Assembly (NCBI GenBank): GCA_964454335.1
Contig: CAYVVT010000008.1
Coordinates: 62,001 to 126,000, forward strand
DNA: 64,000 nucleotides
Reading direction: 5' to 3'
Origin: CAYVVT01 sp964454335
GTDB taxonomy: Bacteria > Fidelibacterota > UBA8477 > JABMPR01
In this document: piece by piece, positions 16,009 through 24,871 of the stretch
How positions within the stretch are numbered: position 1 is the stretch's first letter
How the letters are laid out: every line of letters begins with the position of its first letter
Notes under the pieces: model-generated
Databases searched by the model: none
What the model was told of the DNA's origin: nothing
The model's input: only the letters and a program-made list of their open reading frames with translations
Translations under genes and position numbers: made by a program

Positions 16009-17355
16009 TCAGCGCAGCCAGCGCTGCCATTCAATATCATAGATCTCATTCCGGGCGGTGGAATGCACCAGTTCGAAATCTCCGAAACCTGACTTGTCCA
16101 CGAATACGAATTCAACGCCTCCTTCGATCTCATAATAGAACCAGGTCTCAAACGGTTTCTCGTTGAGACTGCTGGCAACCTGGTCGATGTTATTGGGTGT
16201 GCCGTATTTGATCAGGATTCGTCCGCGATCCGTCTCCCAGCCCTTGCTGGTCCGGCTGCTGAAGTCCCTGTTCGCGATCTGAACGCGCTGGTAAAATTCG
16301 TCCTTGAACTCATTGCCGACGCTACCTGGATCCGGATCACGCCGGTCCCAGAAGGTGTCCAGCACTCGCCGCTTGCCCTCGACATCCGAGCGTTCGAACA
16401 AGCGTTGTTCATCCGCGGTCATGATAAGACTTACGAGCTCATAGATCTCATCGAGTTGATCTTCGCCCAGACCGATGTAGCTGCTGACGGTGGTTTGTGA
16501 TGTCTTTTGCCCGCCTTCACGATAGATGTAGAATTTCTTGGTCTGTTCTGAGCTGCTGCCCGTATTCTGATCCTTCACCTTGATGTAAAGATCATAGATG
16601 CCGGCCCGGAGTCCACTGGTACTGAATCCACCCCATTCCACTGCTGAGGTGCCAGGCATCTTCTTGCTCTTCCTGTCAAAATCCTGAATCGTCTTGCCTG
16701 TCAGCGAACGTACCTCCGTCGCCAGAATGTAATAGCCCTTGCCACTGAGATTGTAGATCTCAAAGAAGTAGTAAAGCATGGGCGCGTCGGAGCCAAAGGT
16801 TCGGTCAGCATTGGGAACGACGTCGTAGCCATACTTGGTGAATACGCCCTCAGTTTCGACCTGTTTGATGACACTGGCGATGGTGATTTCTGAAAGATCG
16901 AGCCGTTCGGCTTCGAACAGCTTGAGATCCAGGGATTCTTCGATCTGCTGCTTGCGGTTGCTGTTGATATCCAGGATATCTACCCGTAGTGTGTATTCAC
17001 CAGGCAGTACCTGAAATGAGGAGATGTCCGGTATCCGGGCGGAATTGGCTGCCTGGGTCTGGTCTGCAACTCGATATGTCCTGATCCAGCGGTCGGGTCC
17101 ATACGGGACGGCGTCTCCCTGGATTAGGGCAACCTGGAACATAACATCGGCCTTGTAGCCTTCGGCCTCCTGAATAAAGGTGAATGAATTCCGGGGAACC
17201 AGTAGATTGACGTCCAGATAGATCCCACCCTGCATGGCGAAACTGGTATGATCGACCACCACACCGAGATCCGCTGGTGTATGATCTTGTTGAGCCCCCA
17301 GAGAGGCTGCCAGAAAAGGTAGGAGGAGCAGTCTAGGTAAGTTGAACCGATACAA
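16009..17355 (-). CDS. Exported GWxTD-domain protein
   Basis: A protein of about 448 residues with a short signal sequence (RLLLLPFLAASLGAQ) and the GWxTD domain in its C-terminal third: DTFWDRRDPDPGSVGNEF, then KGWETDRGRILIKYGTP, ending with a segment of the form WFYYEIEGGVEFVFVD. The family is found mostly in Acidobacteria, Calditrichota, Marinimicrobia and relatives; function is unknown. The preferred start is TTG at 17353-17355 with AGGAAGGAG 9 bases upstream, inside the last codons of smc; a GTG at 17386-17388 would add 11 residues before the signal. Translation is probably coupled to smc. Confidence 0.82.
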   Translation of the reverse strand: MYRFNLPRLLLLPFLAASLGAQQDHTPADLGVVVDHTSFAMQGGIYLDVNLLVPRNSFTFIQEAEGYKADVMFQVALIQGDAVPYGPDRWIRTYRVADQTQAANSARIPDISSFQVLPGEYTLRVDILDINSNRKQQIEESLDLKLFEAERLDLSEITIASVIKQVETEGVFTKYGYDVVPNADRTFGSDAPMLYYFFEIYNLSGKGYYILATEVRSLTGKTIQDFDRKSKKMPGTSAVEWGGFSTSGLRAGIYDLYIKVKDQNTGSSSEQTKKFYIYREGGQKTSQTTVSSYIGLGEDQLDEIYELVSLIMTADEQRLFERSDVEGKRRVLDTFWDRRDPDPGSVGNEFKDEFYQRVQIANRDFSSRTSKGWETDRGRILIKYGTPNNIDQVASSLNEKPFETWFYYEIEGGVEFVFVDKSGFGDFELVHSTARNEIYDIEWQRWLR

Positions 17356-20300
17356 GTTTGGACACTCCTTCCTCTTCCATAGTGACACCGTAAAGGTAAC
17401 GGGCCGCCTCCATGGTCAGCTTATTATGAGTAATGACGATAAATTGCGTATGGGTGGTGAAGTGCTCCAGCATCTTGGTATACTTGCGGATATTCCTGTC
17501 ATCCAGAGGGGCATCCACCTCATCAAGTACGCAATAGGGGCTTGGTTTCACCTGATAGATCGCAAAGAGGAGTGCAATGGCGGTGAGAGCTTTCTCACCG
17601 GCGGAAAGCATTTTGAGATTCTGGGTTTTCTTCCCTTTGGGCGTAGCCTTGATGGCGATGTCGCTTTCCAGAACATCGTCGGGATTGTCCAGGCTCAGAT
17701 CGGCATCGCCACCGTCAAAGAGCATCTGGAATGTGATCTTGAAGTGTTCCTGGATCTTCAGAAAGGTCTCACGGAACTGTCTGCGTGCAATGCGGTCCAA
17801 CTTTGAGACCGTCTCCAGCAGGCTGGTTTTGGCATCCACCAGATCGGCTTGCTGCTCTCTGAGGAAATTCAACCTAGACTGCTCGGCTTCGAATTCATCC
17901 TGGACCGCCATATTGATGGGTCCCAGATTCTCAATGAACCGTTCACTGCGCTTGATCCGTTTTTCCAGAGCTTCGAGATCGATCTCCTCATCCGGGAGTT
18001 CCCCAGGAGGATCTTCATTGTATTTCTCCTGGATGCGTTCCAGGATATGACTTCGGCTGGATTTGAGATTCGCTACCTGTACTGACAGCTCCCGCAATTC
18101 CTCGGCAGCCGATTCGCGCTGGTGATGATGGTCGCGCAAACGGAGTTCCAGTTCGTTCAACGCCTGACGTTTGACCTGGTTGCGTCCATCAAGCTCAGTC
18201 AGGATCTCGCTCTCCCGGCCCACATCGGTCTTTACCGTGGAGAGTTTTACCTTTTCTTCCTCGCGGAGGGAGCGGTTCTTCTCCAGAGAAGCCTCGTACT
18301 GAGACTTTTCATCGGCGAGTCCCTCGATGCGGGCTTCGATGTCCCGTAACGTTTCAGCGATGCTCTCCAACCGGGTCTTCAGATTGCGTTCTTCATTCTC
18401 CAGATTCACCACATCCAGTTTAGCGTTCTGGGCTGTGTCACTGACCTTGTCACGTTCATTCAATAAGGACTGCAGATCTGCTTCGATACTGGCGAGTTCT
18501 GTCTCGATGGTCTCCTTGCGAGCAAGGGCTTCACTGATGGGTTTCTCCAGGTCACTCAACTGCTGCTCGGCTGTGACGATGGCGCCCTGGGTGTTGCTAA
18601 GCTCATTCTCAAGGGTTTCCAGGTCGGAATGCGTCGAGGAAATACCATATTGAGCCCGTGAACTCTTGCGCTCGAATTCAAGCAGGATCTGACGCTGATC
18701 CTCCCGGGCCGTACGGGTACTGCGGATCTCCTTCTCGGTACGACCGATCTGATCATGCATTTCTTCCAGGCCGGAGGTAAGATCCTCGATCTCCTCTGAC
18801 AGGCTGGCAAAACTCTTGCGCAGTCGTTCCAGACGATCTTTACGTCCTACCAGTGTGTCCCGGCTTTCTCCACCCTCTCCTCCCTGGATCAGGCCCAGTG
18901 GATCGTAAAGAGTCCCCAGGGGAGTCACATAGCGTCGATCCAGGTCCTGCCAGTCCGGGGTGAAGTTCTCTTCAACGATAAGGACATCCCCAAGCAGGGA
19001 ATGCAGAGCCTTCTCAATACCCTTCTCTGCTGTGATAAACTCTATGGCTGTACCGATAACGCCTTTTGCATCTGATGCTGCGGTTCCTGATCCCCGGGTA
19101 GGATTGATCTCCTTCAGGGGCAGGAATGCAGCTCTTCCCGAACTCTTGTCCTTCAGGTATTCGATGGCCTTGATGGCACTGGCACGATCTCTCGTAACCA
19201 CCGCCTGGGCAAGTGGTCCCAGAGCTGCCTGGATGGCCTGTTCATAACGTTCGTCAACCTTTATGAGATCTGCAAGGATCCCTAGGACGCCGCCTATATC
19301 GGTGCCGGCTTCCAGAACCCGGCGCACGCCGCTGCTGTAACCCTCACCCGACTCCAATAATTCCTCATAGAAATTCAGCTGATTTTCGACGCTGACGCGT
19401 TCCCCGCGTTTACTGGCCAGTTTCTCGCGGGTTTCACCCAGGCTTTCCTGCAGCTCCTGGAATTTCTGTTCCAGTTTTCCGACCTCTTGTTCCAATCCCT
19501 GGTACTGATTCTCAGCATTGCTGAAATCGTCGCTGATGAGGTTCAGGTCAAGTTGAAAACCCTCACCTGCCTTCCCCAGTCGGGAACGCTTGTCCTGCAG
19601 GGTTCCGATCTGATTCCTGTATTGCTGCAGCGTAGCTTCCAACCGGGAACGCTGATGCTCGAGATCACCACGTTCGTTCAGAGCGTCCAGGTGCGCCTGG
19701 GATCTCTCATCGTGCAGCGTTTTGGCTTCACGGTACTTCTGCACGGCAGATTCGAAGTCGCTGCGTTTGGTCTCGTAGGCCATCCGGGCAGTCTCGAGGC
19801 GCGGGTAGAGATGTTCGATCTCATTCTTGAGATCGGCATCAAGCGCAGAGGCTCCGGTGCGTCTTTCCTCAAGAGTGCGCGTCTCGACCTTGATACGGTC
19901 CAGAGAGGCGGTGGCGTTGGCGATCTTCTCATCGGCAAGCAGCAGGGTTTGCTCAATGGCCACCTGCTCGCCTTTACGTGCATTCACCAGCTCGAATTGT
20001 TCATTCCGCTCGGTTTCCAGCCTGGTCAGCTCTGTTTTGGCTTCCTCAACGCGCTTTTCCTCGAGTCCGACCTGCTCACCGCTGAGGCCATAGTCCTGAT
20101 TGAGTTCGGTGATACGCTTTTCAAGTGGGGTGAGCTGTGTATTCAAACCGTTGATCTGAATCGCCGCAAGGGTCATCTCATCTGTTTTGAGTTGACCTCT
20201 CACCCGGTCAAAGCGTCTGTATTTTGCCAACTGCCGTTTCAGGCTGCCGACATTCTTCTCCACTTCAAGGATGATATCACCCACCCGACTGAGATCCATC

Positions 20301-20854
20301 TCAGTAGCATCCAGTCGACGCATTGAAAGCCGCCGCTGCTGCTTGTATTTGTTGATCTCGGCAGCTTCCTCGATGAGCCGGCGCCGCTCATCCTTACTCT
20401 CACTGAGAATGGATTCCACCATCTTCAGCTCGATGACGGAATAGGCATCCGCTCCCATCCCTGTATCAACGAAAAGGTCGGTGATGTCCTTGAGCCGGCA
20501 GGGTGTCTTGTTTATGGAGTATTCGCTGGTGCCGTCGCGGAAGACCCTGCGGCCCACGACCACGTCGGTGTATTCCACAGGAAGGACGCCCTTGTCATTG
20601 TGGATGGTCAGGCTGACATCGGCGAAGTTCACCGCTTTACGCTTACTGGTCCCGCTGAAGATGACATCATGCATGGTCTGGCTGCGAAGAACAGATGATT
20701 TCTGCTCACCCAGCACCCAGCGGATGGCATCCACGACATTGGTCTTGCCGCATCCGTTGGGACCTACGATACAGGTAAGGCCTTCAGAAAATTTCAGCCT
20801 TGTCGGTTCGACAAAGGACTTGAAACCCTTGATCTCGAGATCAGATATATACAT
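17333..20854 (-). CDS. smc: Chromosome segregation ATPase SMC
   Basis: A 1173-residue condensin subunit organising and segregating the nucleoid. The N-terminal head carries MYISDLEIKGFKSF and Walker A GPNGCGKTN (about residue 32). Long coiled coils run from about 165 to 500 and from about 670 to 1000, with the hinge between them near residues 515-650 (DIGGVLGILADLI...). The C-terminal head has the ABC signature LSAGEKALTAIALLFA and Walker B YCVLDEVDAPLDD. Full length and normal for bacterial SMC. ATG start; ScpA/ScpB are not in the window. Confidence 0.98.
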   Translation of the reverse strand: MYISDLEIKGFKSFVEPTRLKFSEGLTCIVGPNGCGKTNVVDAIRWVLGEQKSSVLRSQTMHDVIFSGTSKRKAVNFADVSLTIHNDKGVLPVEYTDVVVGRRVFRDGTSEYSINKTPCRLKDITDLFVDTGMGADAYSVIELKMVESILSESKDERRRLIEEAAEINKYKQQRRLSMRRLDATEMDLSRVGDIILEVEKNVGSLKRQLAKYRRFDRVRGQLKTDEMTLAAIQINGLNTQLTPLEKRITELNQDYGLSGEQVGLEEKRVEEAKTELTRLETERNEQFELVNARKGEQVAIEQTLLLADEKIANATASLDRIKVETRTLEERRTGASALDADLKNEIEHLYPRLETARMAYETKRSDFESAVQKYREAKTLHDERSQAHLDALNERGDLEHQRSRLEATLQQYRNQIGTLQDKRSRLGKAGEGFQLDLNLISDDFSNAENQYQGLEQEVGKLEQKFQELQESLGETREKLASKRGERVSVENQLNFYEELLESGEGYSSGVRRVLEAGTDIGGVLGILADLIKVDERYEQAIQAALGPLAQAVVTRDRASAIKAIEYLKDKSSGRAAFLPLKEINPTRGSGTAASDAKGVIGTAIEFITAEKGIEKALHSLLGDVLIVEENFTPDWQDLDRRYVTPLGTLYDPLGLIQGGEGGESRDTLVGRKDRLERLRKSFASLSEEIEDLTSGLEEMHDQIGRTEKEIRSTRTAREDQRQILLEFERKSSRAQYGISSTHSDLETLENELSNTQGAIVTAEQQLSDLEKPISEALARKETIETELASIEADLQSLLNERDKVSDTAQNAKLDVVNLENEERNLKTRLESIAETLRDIEARIEGLADEKSQYEASLEKNRSLREEEKVKLSTVKTDVGRESEILTELDGRNQVKRQALNELELRLRDHHHQRESAAEELRELSVQVANLKSSRSHILERIQEKYNEDPPGELPDEEIDLEALEKRIKRSERFIENLGPINMAVQDEFEAEQSRLNFLREQQADLVDAKTSLLETVSKLDRIARRQFRETFLKIQEHFKITFQMLFDGGDADLSLDNPDDVLESDIAIKATPKGKKTQNLKMLSAGEKALTAIALLFAIYQVKPSPYCVLDEVDAPLDDRNIRKYTKMLEHFTTHTQFIVITHNKLTMEAARYLYGVTMEEEGVSKLVSVQLT

Positions 20855-20944
20855 TCAGCTTGTTCAACTCACCAATTTTTAGATGCTGCACTAGCGGTTT
20901 TTCAACGGCGTGTAAGATACGATAAATGTTGTGAAATCGAAGGC

Positions 20945-21289
20945 TCAACCTGGGGGCCAGTGCATGACACGCCCACCAAGTACATGCAGATGGATGTGGA
21001 ATACCGTCTGCCCTGCCGATTCACCGTTGTTAATCACCAGGCGGAATCCCTCTTCGATACCCTGATCACGAGCCAGTTCAGCACCTTTCCGCAGGATCTT
21101 CCCCATGATGACTTCTTCAGCTGCACCAATGGCGACCGGCCCTTTGATATGCTGTCTGGGGATCACCAGGAAATGTTTTGGCGCCTGGGGATTGATATCG
21201 TTGAATGCCAGCAGATCGTCATCCTGGTAAATGATATCCGCAGGTATGTCCCCGGCGATGATCTTACAGAAAATACAATCATTCTCCAT
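20945..21289 (-). CDS. hinT: HIT family nucleotide-binding protein (HinT-like)
   Basis: A 114-residue protein with the histidine triad HIHLHVLGG near residue 97 and the N-terminal CIFCKIIAGDIPA zinc/HIT signature. HinT proteins hydrolyse AMP-linked phosphoramidates such as aminoacyl-adenylates. GGGAGG lies just before the ATG. It is downstream of rsmE and 90 bases before smc on the same strand. Confidence 0.95.
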   Translation of the reverse strand: MENDCIFCKIIAGDIPADIIYQDDDLLAFNDINPQAPKHFLVIPRQHIKGPVAIGAAEEVIMGKILRKGAELARDQGIEEGFRLVINNGESAGQTVFHIHLHVLGGRVMHWPPG

Positions 21290-21315
21290 GCAGCCTCCCG
21301 ATCAGTTCATTCCTT

Positions 21316-22053
21316 TTATGACTTGGATGGCTCGTACTTCTGCAGGGACGAGACGGATCCAACTGCCAGACTGGCGGCCGTTTCGGCTCTCAGGCGTCGA
21401 GGCCCCAGCCAGGTAAAAGTATAGCCGTTGTGATAAGCGAAATCAATTTCAGACTCAGACCAGCCACCTTCGGGACCCACCATTATGGTGACAGCCTCAT
21501 CCGGTGCCATCCGGATCAGAATATCCATCAAAGGCTTCGCATCCGGGTGATCGATTGTGAAAAATGGAGGCAATGAATTTTCCTCGCTACAGAATTCCTT
21601 GAAGGTCGCTGGAGCATTGATCAGCGGCAGCTGACAGCGTTGCGACTGCTTCATCGCCGTCACGGCTATTCGATTAAGACGCTCCATATTGACATTCTTC
21701 TTGATGGTATGATCGGTCACCAGGGGCTGGATGTGAGTCACACCCAACTCGGTACATTTCTCCACGGCATCGCTGAAATGATCACCCTTCAGAATGGCCA
21801 GGGCCAGGGTGATGCTGCGGATCGGTTCGCCGCGAGCAGATTCAAAGTGTTCTACCTGAAGTCTTGCCGATCGTTTATCCAGCCTGGTAATCACCGTGAG
21901 TGCGGCAAGCCCCGATCCGTTGACTATCCAGAGCCTGTCATCGACCTGAAATCGTCTGACACGATGGAGATGGTGGAATTCGTCACCGGAGATGTTGAGC
22001 TCAGCGGTTTCCTCAGTAAGGTCCGCCCAGAATACCTGTTCTACCGTGCTCAA
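21316..22053 (-). CDS. rsmE: 16S rRNA m3U1498 methyltransferase
   Basis: A 245-residue SPOUT methyltransferase acting on U1498 of 16S rRNA in the 30S subunit. The N-terminal PUA-like domain has the typical HHLHRVRR. The C-terminal trefoil knot shows ALAILKGDHFSDAVEKCTELGV, MVGPEGGWSESEID and WLGPRRLRAETAA, which bind S-adenosylmethionine. It overlaps the upstream barrel-protein gene by 4 bases (ATGA). Confidence 0.96.
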   Translation of the reverse strand: MSTVEQVFWADLTEETAELNISGDEFHHLHRVRRFQVDDRLWIVNGSGLAALTVITRLDKRSARLQVEHFESARGEPIRSITLALAILKGDHFSDAVEKCTELGVTHIQPLVTDHTIKKNVNMERLNRIAVTAMKQSQRCQLPLINAPATFKEFCSEENSLPPFFTIDHPDAKPLMDILIRMAPDEAVTIMVGPEGGWSESEIDFAYHNGYTFTWLGPRRLRAETAASLAVGSVSSLQKYEPSKS

Positions 22054-22658
22054 CGATACAGGAATTCCATGCCTACCTGGAAGAAAAGCCCCCCGTAGTT
22101 GTCCCGTCCGTCAATGGGTTGGTCAAAGCGGGTCGTCTCATAACCTACGCGGACCAGATAGGCGCTTCTCGCATCCTGGATAAAACGCAGGTGGAGCCCG
22201 GCGCGTCCCAGGACGCTCCAGTACCCTTTGACATTCTTCCAACGCTGAAAGAAATCCTGGTTATCGGCAGTATCCATTGCCAGGATGGGACCAGCCGAGG
22301 TAAAAAGCCCCAGCTGAAAGGAGGGATGCATATTGTCCAGAAAGGGATAGTAAATAGCCGTAGCTAATAGCTTCGCCATACTGAGATGCTGCTGGTTGAT
22401 CACCTGGGGTGAATAGTAATAAGGATCGATATAGGCATAGGAATCATCGTGCTGGACGAAGATCCAGTCGGTTTCTGCAGAATACTTCAGTTTTTGATCG
22501 GGATTAAAGTTCAAGAATGCCCCAAAACTCCCGCCATAGCCCAGCAGTTCAGCATCGAAACCACGCGTTCGCAAACCCAATGGGGAATCACCGGCAAGAG
22601 CAGAGCTGGTGATCAGGAGCAATATGATCGGTAGGAGCAGGGGTCGCAGGACCGTCAT
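22050..22658 (-). CDS. Putative outer-membrane beta-barrel protein
   Basis: A 202-residue exported protein. A signal peptide (residues 1-22, LLLPIILLLITSSALAG) precedes alternating amphipathic strands rich in Tyr, Phe and Gly, and the chain ends on an aromatic strand LFFQVGMEFLYR, as small outer-membrane barrels often do. About eight strands can be imagined, like an OmpA/OmpW-size barrel. I do not recognise a named family. It overlaps the RsbW-like gene upstream and rsmE downstream by 4 bases each. Confidence 0.65.
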   Translation of the reverse strand: MTVLRPLLLPIILLLITSSALAGDSPLGLRTRGFDAELLGYGGSFGAFLNFNPDQKLKYSAETDWIFVQHDDSYAYIDPYYYSPQVINQQHLSMAKLLATAIYYPFLDNMHPSFQLGLFTSAGPILAMDTADNQDFFQRWKNVKGYWSVLGRAGLHLRFIQDARSAYLVRVGYETTRFDQPIDGRDNYGGLFFQVGMEFLYR

Positions 22659-23131
22659 CGAAAACGTACCATCTTCAGTTCATGATAACTGTTATGGCGT
22701 TTGAAACAGACCTCATCCATGAAATTCTCGATAAAAAGGATACCGCGTCCATTGCTGCGCAGCCTGAACTCGGGTAGTGTGGGATCCTGCAAGCAGTTGG
22801 GATCGAACCCTTCGCCCTGGTCTCTGATGGAAACTTCAAGATGGGTGTCAAACAATGCCATGCGTATGGATACTTCTGATTTCCCACCATTGTTCCCGTG
22901 ATGAATGGCATTGGTTACACCCTCTTGCAGAGCCAGTAGGATCTCATGGGCTTCGTCCTCCGAATAGTCGGCACCAGCCAGTAGTGTTGCAGCAAAGCCA
23001 TGTACTTCATGAAGATGACCGACATCCGAAGGTATCGAAATTTGTCGTTCGAACGGCTGATATGGTCGTTCGCGTGTCACGGCTTGAATAATAAATCCTG
23101 AAACAGGCTCGATCAACAGCTTATGCGACAA
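22655..23131 (-). CDS. RsbW-like serine-kinase/anti-sigma ATP-binding protein
   Basis: A GHKL ATPase of up to 158 residues of the HATPase_c_2 family. N box LALQEGVTNAIHHGN (about residues 86-100), G1 box IRDQGEGFDP and G2-like GRGILFIENFMDEV. Such proteins are anti-sigma factors or phosphorylate STAS anti-anti-sigma partners. Neither partner is adjacent. The start is uncertain: the longest frame begins with TTG at 23129-23131 without a clear RBS, and a GTG at 23078-23080 would also precede the conserved domain. Confidence 0.82.
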   Translation of the reverse strand: MSHKLLIEPVSGFIIQAVTRERPYQPFERQISIPSDVGHLHEVHGFAATLLAGADYSEDEAHEILLALQEGVTNAIHHGNNGGKSEVSIRMALFDTHLEVSIRDQGEGFDPNCLQDPTLPEFRLRSNGRGILFIENFMDEVCFKRHNSYHELKMVRFR

Positions 23132-23183
23132 AAAGGAATACAGGTTTCAGGTTGGTTTTTATCGATCCTGAAGGGACAGGTTG

Positions 23184-23366
23184 TTACTCGACGTCCTTGA
23201 ATTCGGCATCTTCGACATCGGACTCATCCACGCCAAAGCGCTTCTCAGAGGGTTTGCCTCCTTCCACTTCCGTCTTTGATTTGCCGTCAAGGTTAAGTGT
23301 CTTGAGCATCCTGCCCACTCCACGGAAGACAAAATAAGCTATGATGAAAAGCAGTATGTACTTCAA
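23184..23366 (-). CDS. Small single-pass membrane protein
   Basis: A 60-residue protein: one N-terminal hydrophobic helix (YILLFIIAYFVFRGVGRML) followed by an acidic, Lys/Glu-rich cytoplasmic tail ending DVEDAEFKDVE. This layout matches DUF4834-like miniproteins common in the FCB group. The start is TTG at 23364-23366, preceded by GGTGAG and lying 4 bases after the deoxynucleoside kinase stop. Function unknown. Confidence 0.62.
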   Translation of the reverse strand: MKYILLFIIAYFVFRGVGRMLKTLNLDGKSKTEVEGGKPSEKRFGVDESDVEDAEFKDVE

Positions 23367-23370
23367 GGTC

Positions 23371-24009
23371 TCACCGCTTGATGGGATTATAGAACTTTGT
23401 ACCCTCGATAGGCTGACGGATGGTCTCGAGCAATTCTTCCAGATCTTCCTGGTTGTTTACAAAATCGATGTCAGTGGCGTTGATGATGAGCAACGGTGAA
23501 TGTTTATAGCGGAAGAAATACTCATTATAGACCTGATTCAGGGCTTCCATGTAGTCACGTGTGATGGGTGATTCAAATTCGCGGCCGCGCTTGCGAATAT
23601 TGTAAAGCAGACGATCCGTGTCAGCCTGCAAGTAGATCACCAGATCCGGGACCGTGATATTCTGCTCCAGGAGGCCGGCAATACTGTCATACAACGCCAT
23701 CTCGCGATCATCCAGGGTCAGATAGGCGAAGAGCCTGTCCTTCTGGAACATGTAGTCTGTTACCAGCAGTCGGGAGAATAACTCGGTCTGGCGCAGGCCC
23801 TGGTATTGCTTATAGCGGCTCAGCAGGAAAAACAGCTGGGTCTGGAAGGCGTATCGTTTCTGATCCTGGTAGAACGATTCCAGAAAAGGATTCTCCTCGA
23901 ATTCCTCCATGATGATGCGGGCATCCAGATGATCCGCAAGGAGTTTCGCCAGGCTGGTCTTGCCCACGCCGATAGGACCTTCTATGGCTATGTGATACAG
24001 GCTTCTCAT
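23371..24009 (-). CDS. Deoxynucleoside kinase
   Basis: A 212-residue P-loop kinase of the dNK/dGK-dAK family that phosphorylates deoxynucleosides for salvage. It begins MRSLYHIAIEGPIGVGKTSLAK (P loop), followed by the substrate-site EEFEENPFLESFY and the LID-type Arg stretch NIRKRGREFE. It is closest in layout to Gram-positive deoxyadenosine/deoxyguanosine kinases. The ATG at 24007-24009 overlaps the folK stop by 4 bases; an upstream extension within folK is rejected. Confidence 0.9.
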   Translation of the reverse strand: MRSLYHIAIEGPIGVGKTSLAKLLADHLDARIIMEEFEENPFLESFYQDQKRYAFQTQLFFLLSRYKQYQGLRQTELFSRLLVTDYMFQKDRLFAYLTLDDREMALYDSIAGLLEQNITVPDLVIYLQADTDRLLYNIRKRGREFESPITRDYMEALNQVYNEYFFRYKHSPLLIINATDIDFVNNQEDLEELLETIRQPIEGTKFYNPIKR

Positions 24010-24509
24010 CGGGATTCCATACTCATGGCAGCGGGGCGGACCTGGCTTGTGTCCGAACATTTTCCAAGGAGCTGGGAGATGGTGGATCCCGAAACGGGAT
24101 CGATACTTTCGCCGGCGATCTCATTGGCGGGCGCCAGCACGAAAAGGCGGTCCCTGAAACGTGGGTGCGGGATCTTCAATGCCTCCTCATTGTGGATCTC
24201 TCCTCCGTAGAGGATCAGATCTATGTCGAGTTCCCGGGGTCCTCCAGGAGGACCTTCGTTGCGCTGCCGTCCGAATTTCACCTCGATCTGCAGCAGCTCA
24301 TCAAGCAGTTCTCGCGGGGTAAGATCCGTGTTACCGCGAACTGCCAAATTCAGAAATTCTGGCTGATCAGTGTAATCTACTGGCTCGGTGATGTAGGGTC
24401 TACTGGGAATCACATCTTTCAGGAGAACCTGAAGTTCGTTGACAGCGGCTTGAAGCTGATCGGCAGGATCTCCCAGGTTTGCTCCCAGAGAGAGCAGGAC
24501 CTCTGTCAC
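24006..24509 (-). CDS. folK: Hydroxymethyldihydropterin pyrophosphokinase
   Basis: A 167-residue HPPK that transfers pyrophosphate from ATP to 6-hydroxymethyl-7,8-dihydropterin in folate synthesis. Seen are the N-terminal SLGANLGDP, the pterin-binding NLAVRGNT region, and the signature GPRELDIDLILYG with the two magnesium Asp residues, then IPHPRFRDRLFVLAPANEIA. The start is GTG, overlapping the folB stop by 4 bases. Confidence 0.96.
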   Translation of the reverse strand: MTEVLLSLGANLGDPADQLQAAVNELQVLLKDVIPSRPYITEPVDYTDQPEFLNLAVRGNTDLTPRELLDELLQIEVKFGRQRNEGPPGGPRELDIDLILYGGEIHNEEALKIPHPRFRDRLFVLAPANEIAGESIDPVSGSTISQLLGKCSDTSQVRPAAMSMESR

Positions 24510-24871
24510 CCGCTCTTCCCCGGGCGTGTGACCTCCACCTCCACGTAGTCCAGAACTGCATCGATGGGAACTTTCTTCTTGCGCAGGACCACCGTCACCT
24601 CTTCTACATCGAATTTATCCACGAGGGCGTCCGCGATATGGTCGGCCAGGGTTTCGATGAGATGGTATTTGGGTCCGGTGACCATGGCTTCCACAACGGC
24701 ATATACCTGTTGGTAATCAACTGCCTTGTGAAGAGAATCCTCCCCGGCTGCGCGGTGAAAAGGATAGCGGATCTGTACATCCACCTCGAAGCGACCTCCG
24801 AGTTCCTTTTCAAAATCCTGTACGCCGTGATAGCCGTAGAATACGAGATTTTTTATGGTCAATAATCCCAT
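24506..24871 (-). CDS. folB: Dihydroneopterin aldolase
   Basis: A 121-residue tunnelling-fold enzyme giving 6-hydroxymethyldihydropterin and glycolaldehyde, the step before FolK. It has the N-terminal FYGYHGVQDFEKELGG with the active-site Glu, then AVDYQQVYAVV, LIETLADHIADAL and the catalytic Lys region RKKKVP. First gene of the folB-folK-dNK run. Confidence 0.95.
   Translation of the reverse strand: MGLLTIKNLVFYGYHGVQDFEKELGGRFEVDVQIRYPFHRAAGEDSLHKAVDYQQVYAVVEAMVTGPKYHLIETLADHIADALVDKFDVEEVTVVLRKKKVPIDAVLDYVEVEVTRPGKSG

Noticed and set aside
19487..20326. A 279-codon plus-strand open frame opposite smc
   Set aside because: Lies wholly within the smc coiled coil on the other strand and resembles no protein.
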